Source: Acidobacteriaceae bacterium | GTDB taxonomy: Bacteria > Acidobacteriota > Terriglobia > Terriglobales > Acidobacteriaceae | Reading direction: 5' to 3' | Length of the DNA: 64,000 bases | Assembly: GCA_027452245.1 (NCBI GenBank) | Contig: DAIDGW010000249.1 | Coordinates: 1-64,000 of the forward strand | Part shown: piece after piece, positions 36,050 through 44,923 of the stretch | How the letters are laid out: every line of letters starts with the position of its first letter | How positions within the stretch are numbered: the stretch's first letter is position 1 | Position numbers and translations under genes: made by a program | Notes under the pieces: generated by a model | What the model was told of the DNA's origin: nothing | Seen by the model: the letters and a program-made list of their open reading frames with translations, nothing else | Database searches by the model: none

Positions 36050-38272
36050 ATGAAGTCTCTTTATCAGGATCTCCCGCAGGTTGAGATTGCCGGACGTAAA
36101 CTGGTCGGCCGCGTCTTGTTCGGCCTTCTAGTCCTCATCTCCGCCTTGCTGGGCGCGACCGCGGGTCTCTTACTGGTTTACACGACCGATCTCCCACAGG
36201 TCGATGCTCTTGAGACCTACCGGCCCAGTTCGATCACCGACATCTATGACGACCACGGTCAGGTGATTGGATCCTTCGCCCTCCAGCGCCGCGTTGTGGC
36301 CAGTTACGACGATTTCCCGCCAGTGCTTCGCGAGGCCTTGGTTTCCACCGAGGACAAAGACTTCTACACCCACTCCGGCATCAACTTCTTCCGTATCGTG
36401 GGTGCCGCTTACCGCGATATCGAGTCAGGTGGAAAGGTCCAGGGTGCATCGACTTTGACGATGCAACTCGCGCGCAATCTCTTTCTCTCTCCCGACCGCT
36501 CCTTTCACCGCAAGATCGAAGAAGCCATCCTCGCCATCCAGATTGAGCGCCATTTCACAAAACCCCAAATATTCGCGCTCTATGCCAATCAGATTTTCCT
36601 TGGTCACGGCGTTTACGGATTTGAAGCCGCCTCCGAGTTCTATTTCAGCAAGCCGGCAAAGCTGTTGACTCTCGACGAAGCCGCACTTCTCGCCGGCCTG
36701 CCCAAAGGTCCCGGAGTCTATTCTCCGATCAATCATCCGGATCGCGCTTTGAAACGCCGGAATCTTGTCATCGATGCCCTGCTCGAAGACGGCAAGATCA
36801 CCGCCGCCCAAGCCGACCGCGCCCGCAAAGCGCCCGTGGTCTTGCATCTCGCGCACGATCCCAACTCCCTGGCTCCCTACTTCGTAGAAGAAATCCGCCG
36901 CTACCTCGAAAGCAAGTACGGAACCGATCAGGTACACGAGGGCGGGCTGAAGGTCTACACATCTCTCGATGCCGGCATGCAAAAGGCGGCAAATCAGTCC
37001 GTGCTCGACGGCCTCGCTGCTTATGAACGCCGTCACGGCTGGAAGGGGCATTTGGAAAACATTCTGGACGAAGGTCAAACCATCCAGAAATATTCCCATC
37101 CCGATTGGGACGACGATCTCTCCCCCGACGGCTATGTGCATGCTCTCGTCACTTCTGCCGGCGCAGGAACAGCCACTGTGAAATTCGGCCGCTACATCGC
37201 CGAACTCGGACCGTCACAAGCCGCATGGACCGCCCGCAAACTCGGCGATATCTTGAAAGCCGGCGACATCTGCTACGTGAAAGTTCTTTCCCTTTCTCCT
37301 GCAGGCACGGCGAAAGTCAGTCTTGAGCAGGATTCCGGAGCGCAGGGTGCTTTGCTGGCTATCGATAACGCAACTGGCGGCATCAAGGCTCTGGTCGGCG
37401 GCCGAGACTTCAATGATTCCAAGTTCAACCGCGCCACCCAGGCTCTGCGGCAGGTAGGTTCCTCTTTCAAGCCGTATGTCTACACCACCGCCATCGATCA
37501 GGGCGCCAATCCCGAGGACACGATACTCGATGAGCCGGTGACGTTTGAAACGCCCTCCGGCCCCTATTCTCCGCATAATTACGACGAAAAATTCGAAGGA
37601 ATCATTACGCTCCGCCGCGCCTTGGCCCAATCCCGCAATATTCCCGCTCTGCGGCTCGCCAGCAAAATCGGCATCGCGAGTGTCATCAACTACACGGAGC
37701 GCTTCGGCATCACTTCGAGACTTCCTCCTTACCTGCCCCTCGCGCTGGGATCGGCCGAAATCACGCTGCTCGAACAAACCTCCGCATACAGCGTCTTCCC
37801 CAACGACGGAGTACGTGTCACACCCCGCTACCTTACACGCGTCACCGACTACGAAGGCCGCGTCCTGGAGGAAGACTTTCCCGAGGTAAAAGATGTGGTT
37901 TCCGCTCGCACCGCCCGCATCATGACCTCGATGCTGCGCGACGTGGTATTGCATGGAACCGGAATCGCCGCCGCAAAACTCCCCTTCCCCGTTGGAGGCA
38001 AAACCGGAACCACCAACGATTTCACCGACGCGTGGTTCGTCGGATTCTCGCCCACCATCAGTTGCGGGGTTTGGGTCGGCTATGACGAAAAAAAATCCTT
38101 GGGCGCAAAAGAAACCGGCGCCCGCGCCGCGCTTCCCATCTGGATCAACTTTATGACCGCCGCGATGGCGGGAAAAGACCCCGGAGAATTTCAGCCGCCA
38201 CCAAATTTGCCGTCTACCGCACAGAAATTGGATACACCAGATAGTGCCCCCGCCAGCGACGAATCGCATTAG
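36050..38272 (+). CDS. Second class A penicillin-binding protein (PBP1A-type)
   Basis: Bifunctional murein synthase of 740 aa from ATG 36050, chosen because the cytoplasmic tail and membrane helix (LFGLLVLISALLGATAGLLL, about 23-43) start there. GT51 domain: catalytic Glu101 in STEDKDFYTHSGINFF, and GASTLTMQLARN (132-143). An OB-like insert (about 335-430) separates the domains, as in PBP1A. Transpeptidase: SSFK (471-474), SRN (528-530), KTG (651-653), all present. It differs from the PBP at 20861 in having the insert between the domains and no Lys-rich tail, so the two are separate lineages and not a recent duplication. Confidence 0.95.
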   Translation: MKSLYQDLPQVEIAGRKLVGRVLFGLLVLISALLGATAGLLLVYTTDLPQVDALETYRPSSITDIYDDHGQVIGSFALQRRVVASYDDFPPVLREALVSTEDKDFYTHSGINFFRIVGAAYRDIESGGKVQGASTLTMQLARNLFLSPDRSFHRKIEEAILAIQIERHFTKPQIFALYANQIFLGHGVYGFEAASEFYFSKPAKLLTLDEAALLAGLPKGPGVYSPINHPDRALKRRNLVIDALLEDGKITAAQADRARKAPVVLHLAHDPNSLAPYFVEEIRRYLESKYGTDQVHEGGLKVYTSLDAGMQKAANQSVLDGLAAYERRHGWKGHLENILDEGQTIQKYSHPDWDDDLSPDGYVHALVTSAGAGTATVKFGRYIAELGPSQAAWTARKLGDILKAGDICYVKVLSLSPAGTAKVSLEQDSGAQGALLAIDNATGGIKALVGGRDFNDSKFNRATQALRQVGSSFKPYVYTTAIDQGANPEDTILDEPVTFETPSGPYSPHNYDEKFEGIITLRRALAQSRNIPALRLASKIGIASVINYTERFGITSRLPPYLPLALGSAEITLLEQTSAYSVFPNDGVRVTPRYLTRVTDYEGRVLEEDFPEVKDVVSARTARIMTSMLRDVVLHGTGIAAAKLPFPVGGKTGTTNDFTDAWFVGFSPTISCGVWVGYDEKKSLGAKETGARAALPIWINFMTAAMAGKDPGEFQPPPNLPSTAQKLDTPDSAPASDESH

Positions 38273-38420
38273 AATGGAAGGGCGTTATGAAGGTCGGGGT
38301 CCGGGTTAAACCCAAAAACATCCCGATCTACGCCCTAAATTTCATGCTGTATTTACTTATAGTCGGTAGAATTGCTAAACCAACGAATTGCTCCCACACA
38401 CGTCTTTATGAGAGGTGCTT

Positions 38421-38591
38421 ATGAGTGAAGGAACATCGTTTGACCACGTGGTCGCCATCCTGGGCATTACTCCGGAACAATACAAAACTTCCGCGGCGTT
38501 GAAGGAGTGGGTGCGGCAAAACAAGGACGAAAAATATGTTCCTCCCGATCTGCTCAAGTTCTGGGGTTTCGCTGTCGACGAAGCTGCCTAG
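38421..38591 (+). CDS. Very small protein of unknown function (56 aa)
   Basis: ATG 38421 has AGAGGTG seven bases upstream. The protein reads MSEGTSFDHVVAILGITPEQ, then YKTSAALKEWVRQNKDEKYV and PPDLLKFWGFAVDEAA. The composition is that of a soluble helical miniprotein, with no membrane segment. Its stop codon overlaps the stop of the convergent membrane-protein gene: the CTAG at 38588-38591 serves both. Function unknown; the good Shine-Dalgarno and protein-like composition argue that it is real. Confidence 0.55.
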   Translation: MSEGTSFDHVVAILGITPEQYKTSAALKEWVRQNKDEKYVPPDLLKFWGFAVDEAA

Positions 38592-39898
38592 CCGCGTGCC
38601 GCCTGCGCCAGCGCCAGCAAATTCCAGAGGGCATAAGCCCCCAGCAATCCCACGATACAAGCTGTGACGATCACCCGATATTGCGTTTCCATCAGGTCCG
38701 CAAGAATCCCTGCTACGAAGAGGTATAAAAATACCGTCGCAGCCAGCAGAAATTCGCCCGCAGCTCCCTGGGCATGAGCGATGCCCAGCGCAAAGAACAG
38801 TGCCGCAACCAGCAACGGCGCTGTGTTCCCGAAATACCGCGTGCGGCGCCACCCAGCGTATGTAATCAGCGCAATCGGAACCGCGACCGCCAGCAACGGA
38901 CAGTTCCTCACCAGTTGCAAAGCTGCCACCTTGTAAACCCCAAACACGCGCAGCCCTTCGCCGGATCCTGTCCAGAATGCGGCATGATGCATTCCCGCGA
39001 TGAAGGCTTTCCAGCCAAAAAAGTATTGCGTAAAAAGAAGCACGAACCCCGCCCCGCACGCCGCCAGCCAGATCACCAGGCCAGCTCGCTTCCGTATCGG
39101 AGCGACGTACAAAAGAAATGCGAGCGCGATCGGCACAACGACAATCATCCCGAACAGCGCCCCTATTGCTATCGCAAGCGAAACGCCCAGCAGAAGAATT
39201 CGCCGCCAGTTCCAGAGCACTACTTCGCGCGGAGCATATAGCGTGTGGGCTACAGCAATTGCCGTAAAAATTGTCCCGAACGCTCCCCACGCCGCAATGA
39301 TCTCCGGCCGCGCATGCGAAATCGCACTCGCCTCCAGAATCCCCGGCGAGAAGCAATACAGTATCAGCGCAATCAATCCGCCTTCATTTCCGCAAAGCCG
39401 CCGCGCCACGTACCACAGAGACGCACCCAGGAATAATCCGCAGGCGATAAACGGAATAGAGGGAAGCCAGCGCCAGGAGATTCCGCTTTGCCAATGCAGG
39501 ACTCGCTCCGGCAGCAACATCAATGGCCCGGACGATACCAGATAAGTCAGCGGCCCATGTTCCGTATCGAATCCTGCGCTGTCGGTTCCCGGAATGCCCA
39601 CCGCTTGCATTGTGGGCGCCGTGTCTCCGCTGAAAGCGACATTGGGGTGCAAGTCTGTGAAGGGCGCGCCCGCAATGCCGTAACCATGCCATTGCTTCCA
39701 GCCTTCGGTAATCCGGAGCACCTCCATCTCATTCGACAGGTTCGTCCGGCTCATGTTGATTTTCATCAGCCAGACCGCTTGCCCCAAAAATGCCAGCAAC
39801 AACAAACCGGCGTAACACTGGGGACGATGGAAGAATTGCCGTGCTAATTTTTCGAACATAGGGCGACCGAGTGTTTTACCATGACGCAGAACCTTCAT
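38588..39898 (-). CDS. Polytopic membrane protein, GT-C glycosyltransferase-like
   Basis: The 436-residue protein has about ten membrane helices (e.g. YAGLLLLAFLGQAVWLMKI, RRILLLGVSLAIAIGALFG, AGLVIWLAACGAGFVLLFTQ). A long first outer loop follows helix 1 and contains SNEMEVLRITEGWKQWHGYG and TEHGPLTYLVSSG, the position where dolichyl/undecaprenyl-phosphate-sugar transferases carry catalytic acidic residues and substrate contacts. That supports a lipid-linked sugar transferase of the PMT/ArnT fold, but the donor and acceptor are unknown. An alternative start is ATG 39859; neither start has a clear Shine-Dalgarno. It is convergent with the 56-aa gene and divergent from the CPBP protease. Confidence 0.7.
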   Translation of the reverse strand: MKVLRHGKTLGRPMFEKLARQFFHRPQCYAGLLLLAFLGQAVWLMKINMSRTNLSNEMEVLRITEGWKQWHGYGIAGAPFTDLHPNVAFSGDTAPTMQAVGIPGTDSAGFDTEHGPLTYLVSSGPLMLLPERVLHWQSGISWRWLPSIPFIACGLFLGASLWYVARRLCGNEGGLIALILYCFSPGILEASAISHARPEIIAAWGAFGTIFTAIAVAHTLYAPREVVLWNWRRILLLGVSLAIAIGALFGMIVVVPIALAFLLYVAPIRKRAGLVIWLAACGAGFVLLFTQYFFGWKAFIAGMHHAAFWTGSGEGLRVFGVYKVAALQLVRNCPLLAVAVPIALITYAGWRRTRYFGNTAPLLVAALFFALGIAHAQGAAGEFLLAATVFLYLFVAGILADLMETQYRVIVTACIVGLLGAYALWNLLALAQAARG

Positions 39899-39964
39899 GT
39901 CGGCGGTATAAGCCCGCCTGCGGCATTTTGAGAACTACAGAAGAGATTAGCTCGCATACCTCTG

Positions 39965-40903
39965 ATGCCTGAGCCAAACAAAATCAGCCCCCCGCAAAGC
40001 GATTGGGCGCCGCCCAGCCTCACCGCCCCGCCACAGCCCTCTTACGCGCACACCCTCTTCATCGGACCGGACGGCTTGCGCTGGGGCTGGGGATTCGCCT
40101 TCTACATCGCTGGATACTACGTCCTGCAGATGCTCGCCGTTGATCTCACAGGAAAATTGGATCTCGGGACACTCCGTTCATCAGCGCTCGACGAATTCGC
40201 GGCCTTGCTCGCTGCTCTCATCCCCGCGTTCCTTCTCGCCCGAGTCGAACGCCGCCCCTGGGCCGATTACGGTCTGCCGCCGCGCCGTGCTTTCGGCAAG
40301 CTTTTTTGGATCGGCTCGCTCTGGGGATTCGCCGGCATCTCTCTGCTGATCGTCCTGCTCTACAGCTTTCACGCCTTCAGCTACGGACACCTCCACATCC
40401 ACGGATTCCGTATCGCCCGTTTCGCTTTCTTTTGGGGAGTGATGTTCCTTTTCGTGGGATTCTTCGAAGAATTTCTGCTGCGAGGCTACACGCAATTCAC
40501 GCTCGCCCGCGGCATCGGATTCTGGCCTGCGGCAATTCTTCTCTCGTCCGCATTTGGCATGATCCATCTGTTCAACGCGGGCGAATCCTGGCCCGGCGTT
40601 CTCGCTGCCGCCGCCATCGGCTTCTTCTTTTGCTTGACCCTGCGCCGCACCGGCAATCTCTGGTTCGCCGTGGGATTTCACGCCGCCTGGGATTGGGGTG
40701 AAAGCTTCTTCTACTCCGTCCCCGATAGCGGCATGCTCTCGCCCGGACATCTCCTCACTTCTTCTTTTCATGGACCAGTGTGGCTGACCGGAGGAACCGT
40801 CGGCCCGGAAGGCAGCGTGCTGTGCTTTGTGGTGATCGCGATCGTCTGGACTGCTTTTGCGCAGGTCTACAAGGGAGCGCTGAGTCTTGGTGTAGCAACT
40901 TAA
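39965..40903 (+). CDS. CPBP family intramembrane glutamic protease
   Basis: CPBP (Abi/CAAX-processing-like) proteases cut within or near the membrane. The 312-residue protein has a Pro-rich cytoplasmic head, then about eight helices. The active-site motifs are EEFLLRGYTQF (EExxxR), FGMIHLFNAGE (the FxxxH motif of the second helix) and VGFHAAWDWGE (the HxxxD-like third motif). All three are intact. Substrate unknown; some relatives confer bacteriocin self-immunity, others process prenylated or lipidated proteins. It stands alone, divergent from the GT-C-like gene. Confidence 0.88.
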   Translation: MPEPNKISPPQSDWAPPSLTAPPQPSYAHTLFIGPDGLRWGWGFAFYIAGYYVLQMLAVDLTGKLDLGTLRSSALDEFAALLAALIPAFLLARVERRPWADYGLPPRRAFGKLFWIGSLWGFAGISLLIVLLYSFHAFSYGHLHIHGFRIARFAFFWGVMFLFVGFFEEFLLRGYTQFTLARGIGFWPAAILLSSAFGMIHLFNAGESWPGVLAAAAIGFFFCLTLRRTGNLWFAVGFHAAWDWGESFFYSVPDSGMLSPGHLLTSSFHGPVWLTGGTVGPEGSVLCFVVIAIVWTAFAQVYKGALSLGVAT

Positions 40904-40979
40904 GTAAGGATGCGCCCTCACGTCGCATCTAACCCTAGCCTTCCTCCTGATCACTGCAAGTTTCAGCCGGACCCACAGC

Positions 40980-42386
40980 TCAAGCTTTTCTAAGCCGCTC
41001 CAGGTGTTCTTTCGCGGCCTCCCGCCCCGAGCGCACGCAATCCGGAACACCGATCCCGCGATATCCATTGCCCGCCAGCGCCAACCCTGGCAGCTTTCTC
41101 CGCAAAGCTTCAATCCGCTCCAGCCGTTCGAGATGTCCCACGCCATATTGCGCCATTGCCAATTTCCATCGATACACGCGAGCAAACAGCGGCTCGCCGC
41201 GCACTCCGGCAATCTGTTGCAATTCGTGCCGCACTATGGCGATCAACTCGGCGTCGGAAGATTCCCACACCGCCTCGGCATTCGCTCCAGCAAAAAAACA
41301 GCGCAGCAAGGCGCGATCCGGCGGCGCGCGATGCGGAAACTTGTTATGCACAAATGTTGCCGCCAGCATCCGCTTGCCTTCGCTCCGCGGAACCAGGAAC
41401 CCAAATCCTGGTGGGAGCGATTGCCTGACTCGATTGTCGTACCCTAGTGCCACCGTAATCGACGAACTGTACTGGATTGCGCCGAGTTCTCCTGCAAGCT
41501 CCGGACCACACTCCCGCAGCACCATCGATGCCGCTCGCGCAGGCAGCGCGATGATCACCGCATCAAATCGTTCTGCACCCGATTCATTGACAACATTCCA
41601 GCCACTAGCCTCCGGCTGGACCGTCCCCACCGAACTATTCGTCCGCAGGGATTCCGGCGTCAGCCGCGCAATCACGCTTTCCGCCAGATGCTGCATTCCG
41701 TCGTGCAGCGAAGTAAACAGCGGACGTGCCACTTGCGCTTTCGCCGCAGGAATCTTCTTGCGCGCTGCCAGCATGGCCTTCCCCAGGCTCCCGTACTTTC
41801 GTTCCATCTCCGCAAAGCGCGGCAGCACTGCGCGCACACTCAAACTCTCCGCCTCCCCTCCATATACCCCCGAAAGCAGCGGATCCGCCAGCCGGTCCAC
41901 CATCTCCGCCCCATAATGCCGCTCTACCATCGACGCCACACTTTCATCGCCATCCGCCGAGCGCGGGGGATGCAACAACTCCTGCGCCATGCGCAACTTC
42001 GTCTTCCATGAAAATAATGGGGAGAATCCTGTAGGAAGAATTTTCGTCGGCACCATGAACATCAGACCATCCGGCATCGGGATCAGGCGCCCGCGCACCA
42101 AAATATACGTTTTGCGATCGGCGTCATTCGACCCAATCAACTGATCGCCGAGTCCTAATTCCCGGCACAGATCCGCTGCCCAAGGTTTTTCGCTGATGAA
42201 TGAATCGGGACCGGCTTCTACCACGCAGCCATCGATCTTCTCGGTGCGTAGCACTCCCCCAAGCCGCGCAGAAGACTCGTATAAAACGTAATCCACGGCC
42301 GAGCCGCTGTTTCGGCGATATTCTTCGATTTCAAATGCGGCAGATAGGCCTGAGATGCCGCCGCCGACGATGGCGATCCGCTTCAT
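40980..42386 (-). CDS. hemG: Protoporphyrinogen oxidase, oxygen-dependent HemY-type
   Basis: This FAD enzyme oxidises protoporphyrinogen IX (or coproporphyrinogen III) in late haem synthesis. From ATG 42386 (468 aa) it begins MKRIAIVGGGISGLSAAFEI, the dinucleotide-binding GxGxxG, followed by YESSARLGGVLRTEKIDGCV and AGPDSFISEKPWA, which are family hallmarks. The C-terminal FAD motif is LAGNGYRGIGVPDCVRSGRE. The start codon overlaps the hemE stop as ATGA (42386-42383), so the two genes are translationally coupled. The longer frame that opens at 42662 lies inside hemE and was rejected. Confidence 0.93.
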   Translation of the reverse strand: MKRIAIVGGGISGLSAAFEIEEYRRNSGSAVDYVLYESSARLGGVLRTEKIDGCVVEAGPDSFISEKPWAADLCRELGLGDQLIGSNDADRKTYILVRGRLIPMPDGLMFMVPTKILPTGFSPLFSWKTKLRMAQELLHPPRSADGDESVASMVERHYGAEMVDRLADPLLSGVYGGEAESLSVRAVLPRFAEMERKYGSLGKAMLAARKKIPAAKAQVARPLFTSLHDGMQHLAESVIARLTPESLRTNSSVGTVQPEASGWNVVNESGAERFDAVIIALPARAASMVLRECGPELAGELGAIQYSSSITVALGYDNRVRQSLPPGFGFLVPRSEGKRMLAATFVHNKFPHRAPPDRALLRCFFAGANAEAVWESSDAELIAIVRHELQQIAGVRGEPLFARVYRWKLAMAQYGVGHLERLERIEALRRKLPGLALAGNGYRGIGVPDCVRSGREAAKEHLERLRKA

Positions 42387-43474
42387 GACTTCCGGCGGCT
42401 CGGAGCCTTTTGAATCGACGGATCGGGACGCCGGACACTGGATTCCGGAAGCCGGAATTCCTGCACCAACTTTGCGAGATTCTTTACGTTTTCGACCGGA
42501 GTCTCCGGCAGAATCCCGTGCCCAAGATTGAAGATGTGTCCCGGACGCCCGCCAGCCAGCCGCAGTATCTCTTCCGCGCGCTCCTTCAGTTCCTTCCAAC
42601 TCGCGAAAAGAAGCACCGGGTCCAGGTTCCCCTGCACTGCGTGGTCCCCGACGCTCTTCCATCCCAGATCAAGTGGAATACGCCAATCCAAGCCGATCAC
42701 ATCCGCTTTCGTTTCCGCCATCGCCGACAGCAGAGTCGCACTGTCTGTTCCGAAATAAATGATCGGAACCCCGGTCTTGCGCAGCTTCGCCACCATGCTC
42801 GTGACATGCGCCAAGACATAGCGGCGGTAATCTTCCACGCTGAGGCACCCCACCCAGCTATCGAAAATCTGGATCGCGTCCGCGCCGGCGCGTACCTGCT
42901 CGGCCGAATATTGCGACGTGACCGCGACCAACTTCTTCATCAACTCGTCCCACTGCTCCGGCGAGTTGTACATCATCTTCTTCGCGTGCACATAATTGCG
43001 CGACCCGCCGCCCTCGATCATGTAGCTGGCCAGCGTGAATGGCGCGCCGCAAAAACCGATCACCGGCAACTTCTCGCCGAAATGCTTCGCGACCAGCCCG
43101 ACCGCTTCCGATACATATCCCAGTTCCCCTGCGCCGTCGGTCCGCAGCCGCGCAACGTCTTCCGCCGTACGTACCGGCTTTTCGATCACCGGGCCTTCGC
43201 CCGCCGAAAAATGAAAAGGCAGCCCCATCACTTCCAGCGGCAAAAGCAGGTCGGCAAAGATGATCGCCGCATCCACGCCGAGCGCTTCCGCCGCAGTAAT
43301 CGTGACCTCCGCCGCCAACGCTGGCCTCTTGCAGATCTCCAGCAGCGAATGCTCTTTCCGCACGGCACGGTACTGAGCCATGTAACGGCCGGCCTGTCGC
43401 ATGAACCACACCGGCGTTCGCTCGGTCGGCTGCGCTTTGCACGCTTTCACAAATATGGAATTAGGAGCAGACAT
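42383..43474 (-). CDS. hemE: Uroporphyrinogen decarboxylase
   Basis: HemE removes four carboxyl groups from uroporphyrinogen III to give coproporphyrinogen III in the cytoplasm. The 363-residue protein has the catalytic N-terminal signature PVWFMRQAGRYMAQYRAVR, DAAIIFADLLLPLEVMGL, the GFCGAPFTLASYMIEGGGS motif, IQIFDSWVGCLS and a C-terminal FNLGHGILPETPVENVK. Length and motifs are standard. It is the first gene of a two-gene haem unit with hemG, which begins within its stop codon. A C-terminal basic tail (PDPSIQKAPSRRKS) slightly exceeds the usual end. Confidence 0.97.
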   Translation of the reverse strand: MSAPNSIFVKACKAQPTERTPVWFMRQAGRYMAQYRAVRKEHSLLEICKRPALAAEVTITAAEALGVDAAIIFADLLLPLEVMGLPFHFSAGEGPVIEKPVRTAEDVARLRTDGAGELGYVSEAVGLVAKHFGEKLPVIGFCGAPFTLASYMIEGGGSRNYVHAKKMMYNSPEQWDELMKKLVAVTSQYSAEQVRAGADAIQIFDSWVGCLSVEDYRRYVLAHVTSMVAKLRKTGVPIIYFGTDSATLLSAMAETKADVIGLDWRIPLDLGWKSVGDHAVQGNLDPVLLFASWKELKERAEEILRLAGGRPGHIFNLGHGILPETPVENVKNLAKLVQEFRLPESSVRRPDPSIQKAPSRRKS

Positions 43475-43555
43475 GAACTGCTTAATGTAGCATTTTGCGC
43501 AATTTTACGGACCACAAAACGCCAGTTCCCCCCACGCCCTGTAAAATTTCAGAAC

Positions 43556-44860
43556 ATGCGTTTTTCGTTTATTGGAATCGTGGCCCTCGCTGGTTTGGGA
43601 GTCTATTTCCACCAGCAAGCTCCCGTCCCCACGCCGAGTCGGCCGACGTTCTACCGCGACGTTCTTCCCATCCTGCAGAACCACTGCCAGAACTGCCACC
43701 GCGAAGGCGAGATTGCGCCCATGTCATTCGTCACCTACGAGCAGACTCGGCCCTGGGCACCGAGCATCGCCAGCGCTACCGCTTCGCGAATGATGCCGCC
43801 CTGGTTCGCCGATCCCCGCTTCGGCAAATTTTCCGACGATCCGTCACTTTCGGATCAGCAAGTCGCCATGCTGAAAGCATGGTCTGATCAAGGCGCTCCT
43901 GCCGGAAATCCCCACGATGCTCCGCCTCCCTGCCACTGGGCTCAGGGATGGAATATCCCGAAACCCGACCTTGTCCTGCAAATGCCCGTGCCGGTCAAAA
44001 TTCCAGCCCGTGGCGAAGTCGAATATACCTACGAGATCGTCCCCACTCATTTCGCCAAAGACACCTGGGTTCAGATGTCGGAGATGCGCCCTTCCAGCCG
44101 CGACCACGTTCACCATGCCGTGGTCTACATCCGACCGCCAGATTCCCGCTGGCTGCGTCACGCGCCCATCGGCCAGCCATTCACCGCTTCAACTCTCTCC
44201 GATCCCGAAGAAAAGCGGCAGGCTCACGAGACCACCAGTGACCTGATGCTCGTCTACGCCCCCGGCAGTTCCCCCGACCAGTGGCCCGACGGCATGGCAA
44301 AATTCGTTCCCGCCGGCTCCGACCTCGTCTTCCAGATGCACTACACAACCAACGGAAAAGCCACCGCGGATCAGACTGCCATCGGGCTCGTCTTCGCCGC
44401 GAAGCGGCCTCAAAAGCGCGTCATCACTTTGCAATTGAACGATCACGCCTTCATGATTCCTCCCGGGGCCGACAACTTCCGTGTGGAAGTCCAGGGCACT
44501 TTGCCGAATGACGCACTGCTGCTCAGTCTTTTCCCGCACATGCATCTTCGCGGCAAGCGCTTCGAATACGACATCGTTCATGATGACGGCAGCATCGAAA
44601 CCTTGCTGCGCGTCAACTATCACTTCCACTGGCAGTTGAGCTACAAACTCGCCCAGCCTCGTTTCTTAAAAGCCGGCACAAAGCTGCGAGCCATCGCCTG
44701 GTACGACAACTCCCGGAACAATCCGCATAATCCCGACCCCGACAAGACCGTATATTGGGGAGATCAGACCTCCGACGAAATGATGGTAGGGTTCTTCGAC
44801 GTAGCCATCCCCGCCGCTATCGACAAAGAGCAGTTCTTCATCCGTCATCCGGCCAGATAG
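43556..44860 (+). CDS. Haem-containing copper type II monooxygenase-like protein
   Basis: The 434-residue protein joins a c-type-cytochrome-like N-terminus to a domain like peptidylglycine/dopamine monooxygenases. After a signal segment (FIGIVALAGLGVYF), YRDVLPILQNHCQNCHREGE holds CxxCH (Cys44, Cys47, His48). The copper part has DHVHHAVVYI (His184, His186, His187), QMHYTTNG (His262) and FPHMHLRGKRFEYD (His328, His330), matching the two copper sites of the family. It is probably periplasmic and redox-active, but the substrate is unknown. The open frame extends far upstream into the antisense of hemE; ATG 43556, at the signal segment, is the real start. Confidence 0.82.
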   Translation: MRFSFIGIVALAGLGVYFHQQAPVPTPSRPTFYRDVLPILQNHCQNCHREGEIAPMSFVTYEQTRPWAPSIASATASRMMPPWFADPRFGKFSDDPSLSDQQVAMLKAWSDQGAPAGNPHDAPPPCHWAQGWNIPKPDLVLQMPVPVKIPARGEVEYTYEIVPTHFAKDTWVQMSEMRPSSRDHVHHAVVYIRPPDSRWLRHAPIGQPFTASTLSDPEEKRQAHETTSDLMLVYAPGSSPDQWPDGMAKFVPAGSDLVFQMHYTTNGKATADQTAIGLVFAAKRPQKRVITLQLNDHAFMIPPGADNFRVEVQGTLPNDALLLSLFPHMHLRGKRFEYDIVHDDGSIETLLRVNYHFHWQLSYKLAQPRFLKAGTKLRAIAWYDNSRNNPHNPDPDKTVYWGDQTSDEMMVGFFDVAIPAAIDKEQFFIRHPAR

Positions 44861-44923
44861 CTTGGGACACCTGCGCTTGCGAGTTCGTCCGGTGTTTGTC
44901 ACACTGAATCCAGGTCCTTCGCA

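Noticed and set aside
37214-38269. 351-residue minus-strand frame
   Set aside because: Antisense of the second class A PBP; Gly/Val-rich composition typical of a shadow frame.
40181-41212. 343-residue minus-strand frame
   Set aside because: Antisense of the CPBP protease gene running into hemG in the wrong frame; charged, low-complexity, no family pattern.
42410-43555. Upstream extension of the copper monooxygenase frame (about 380 residues)
   Set aside because: It is antisense to hemE and basic, Arg/His-rich; the real protein starts at ATG 43556 with a signal segment.
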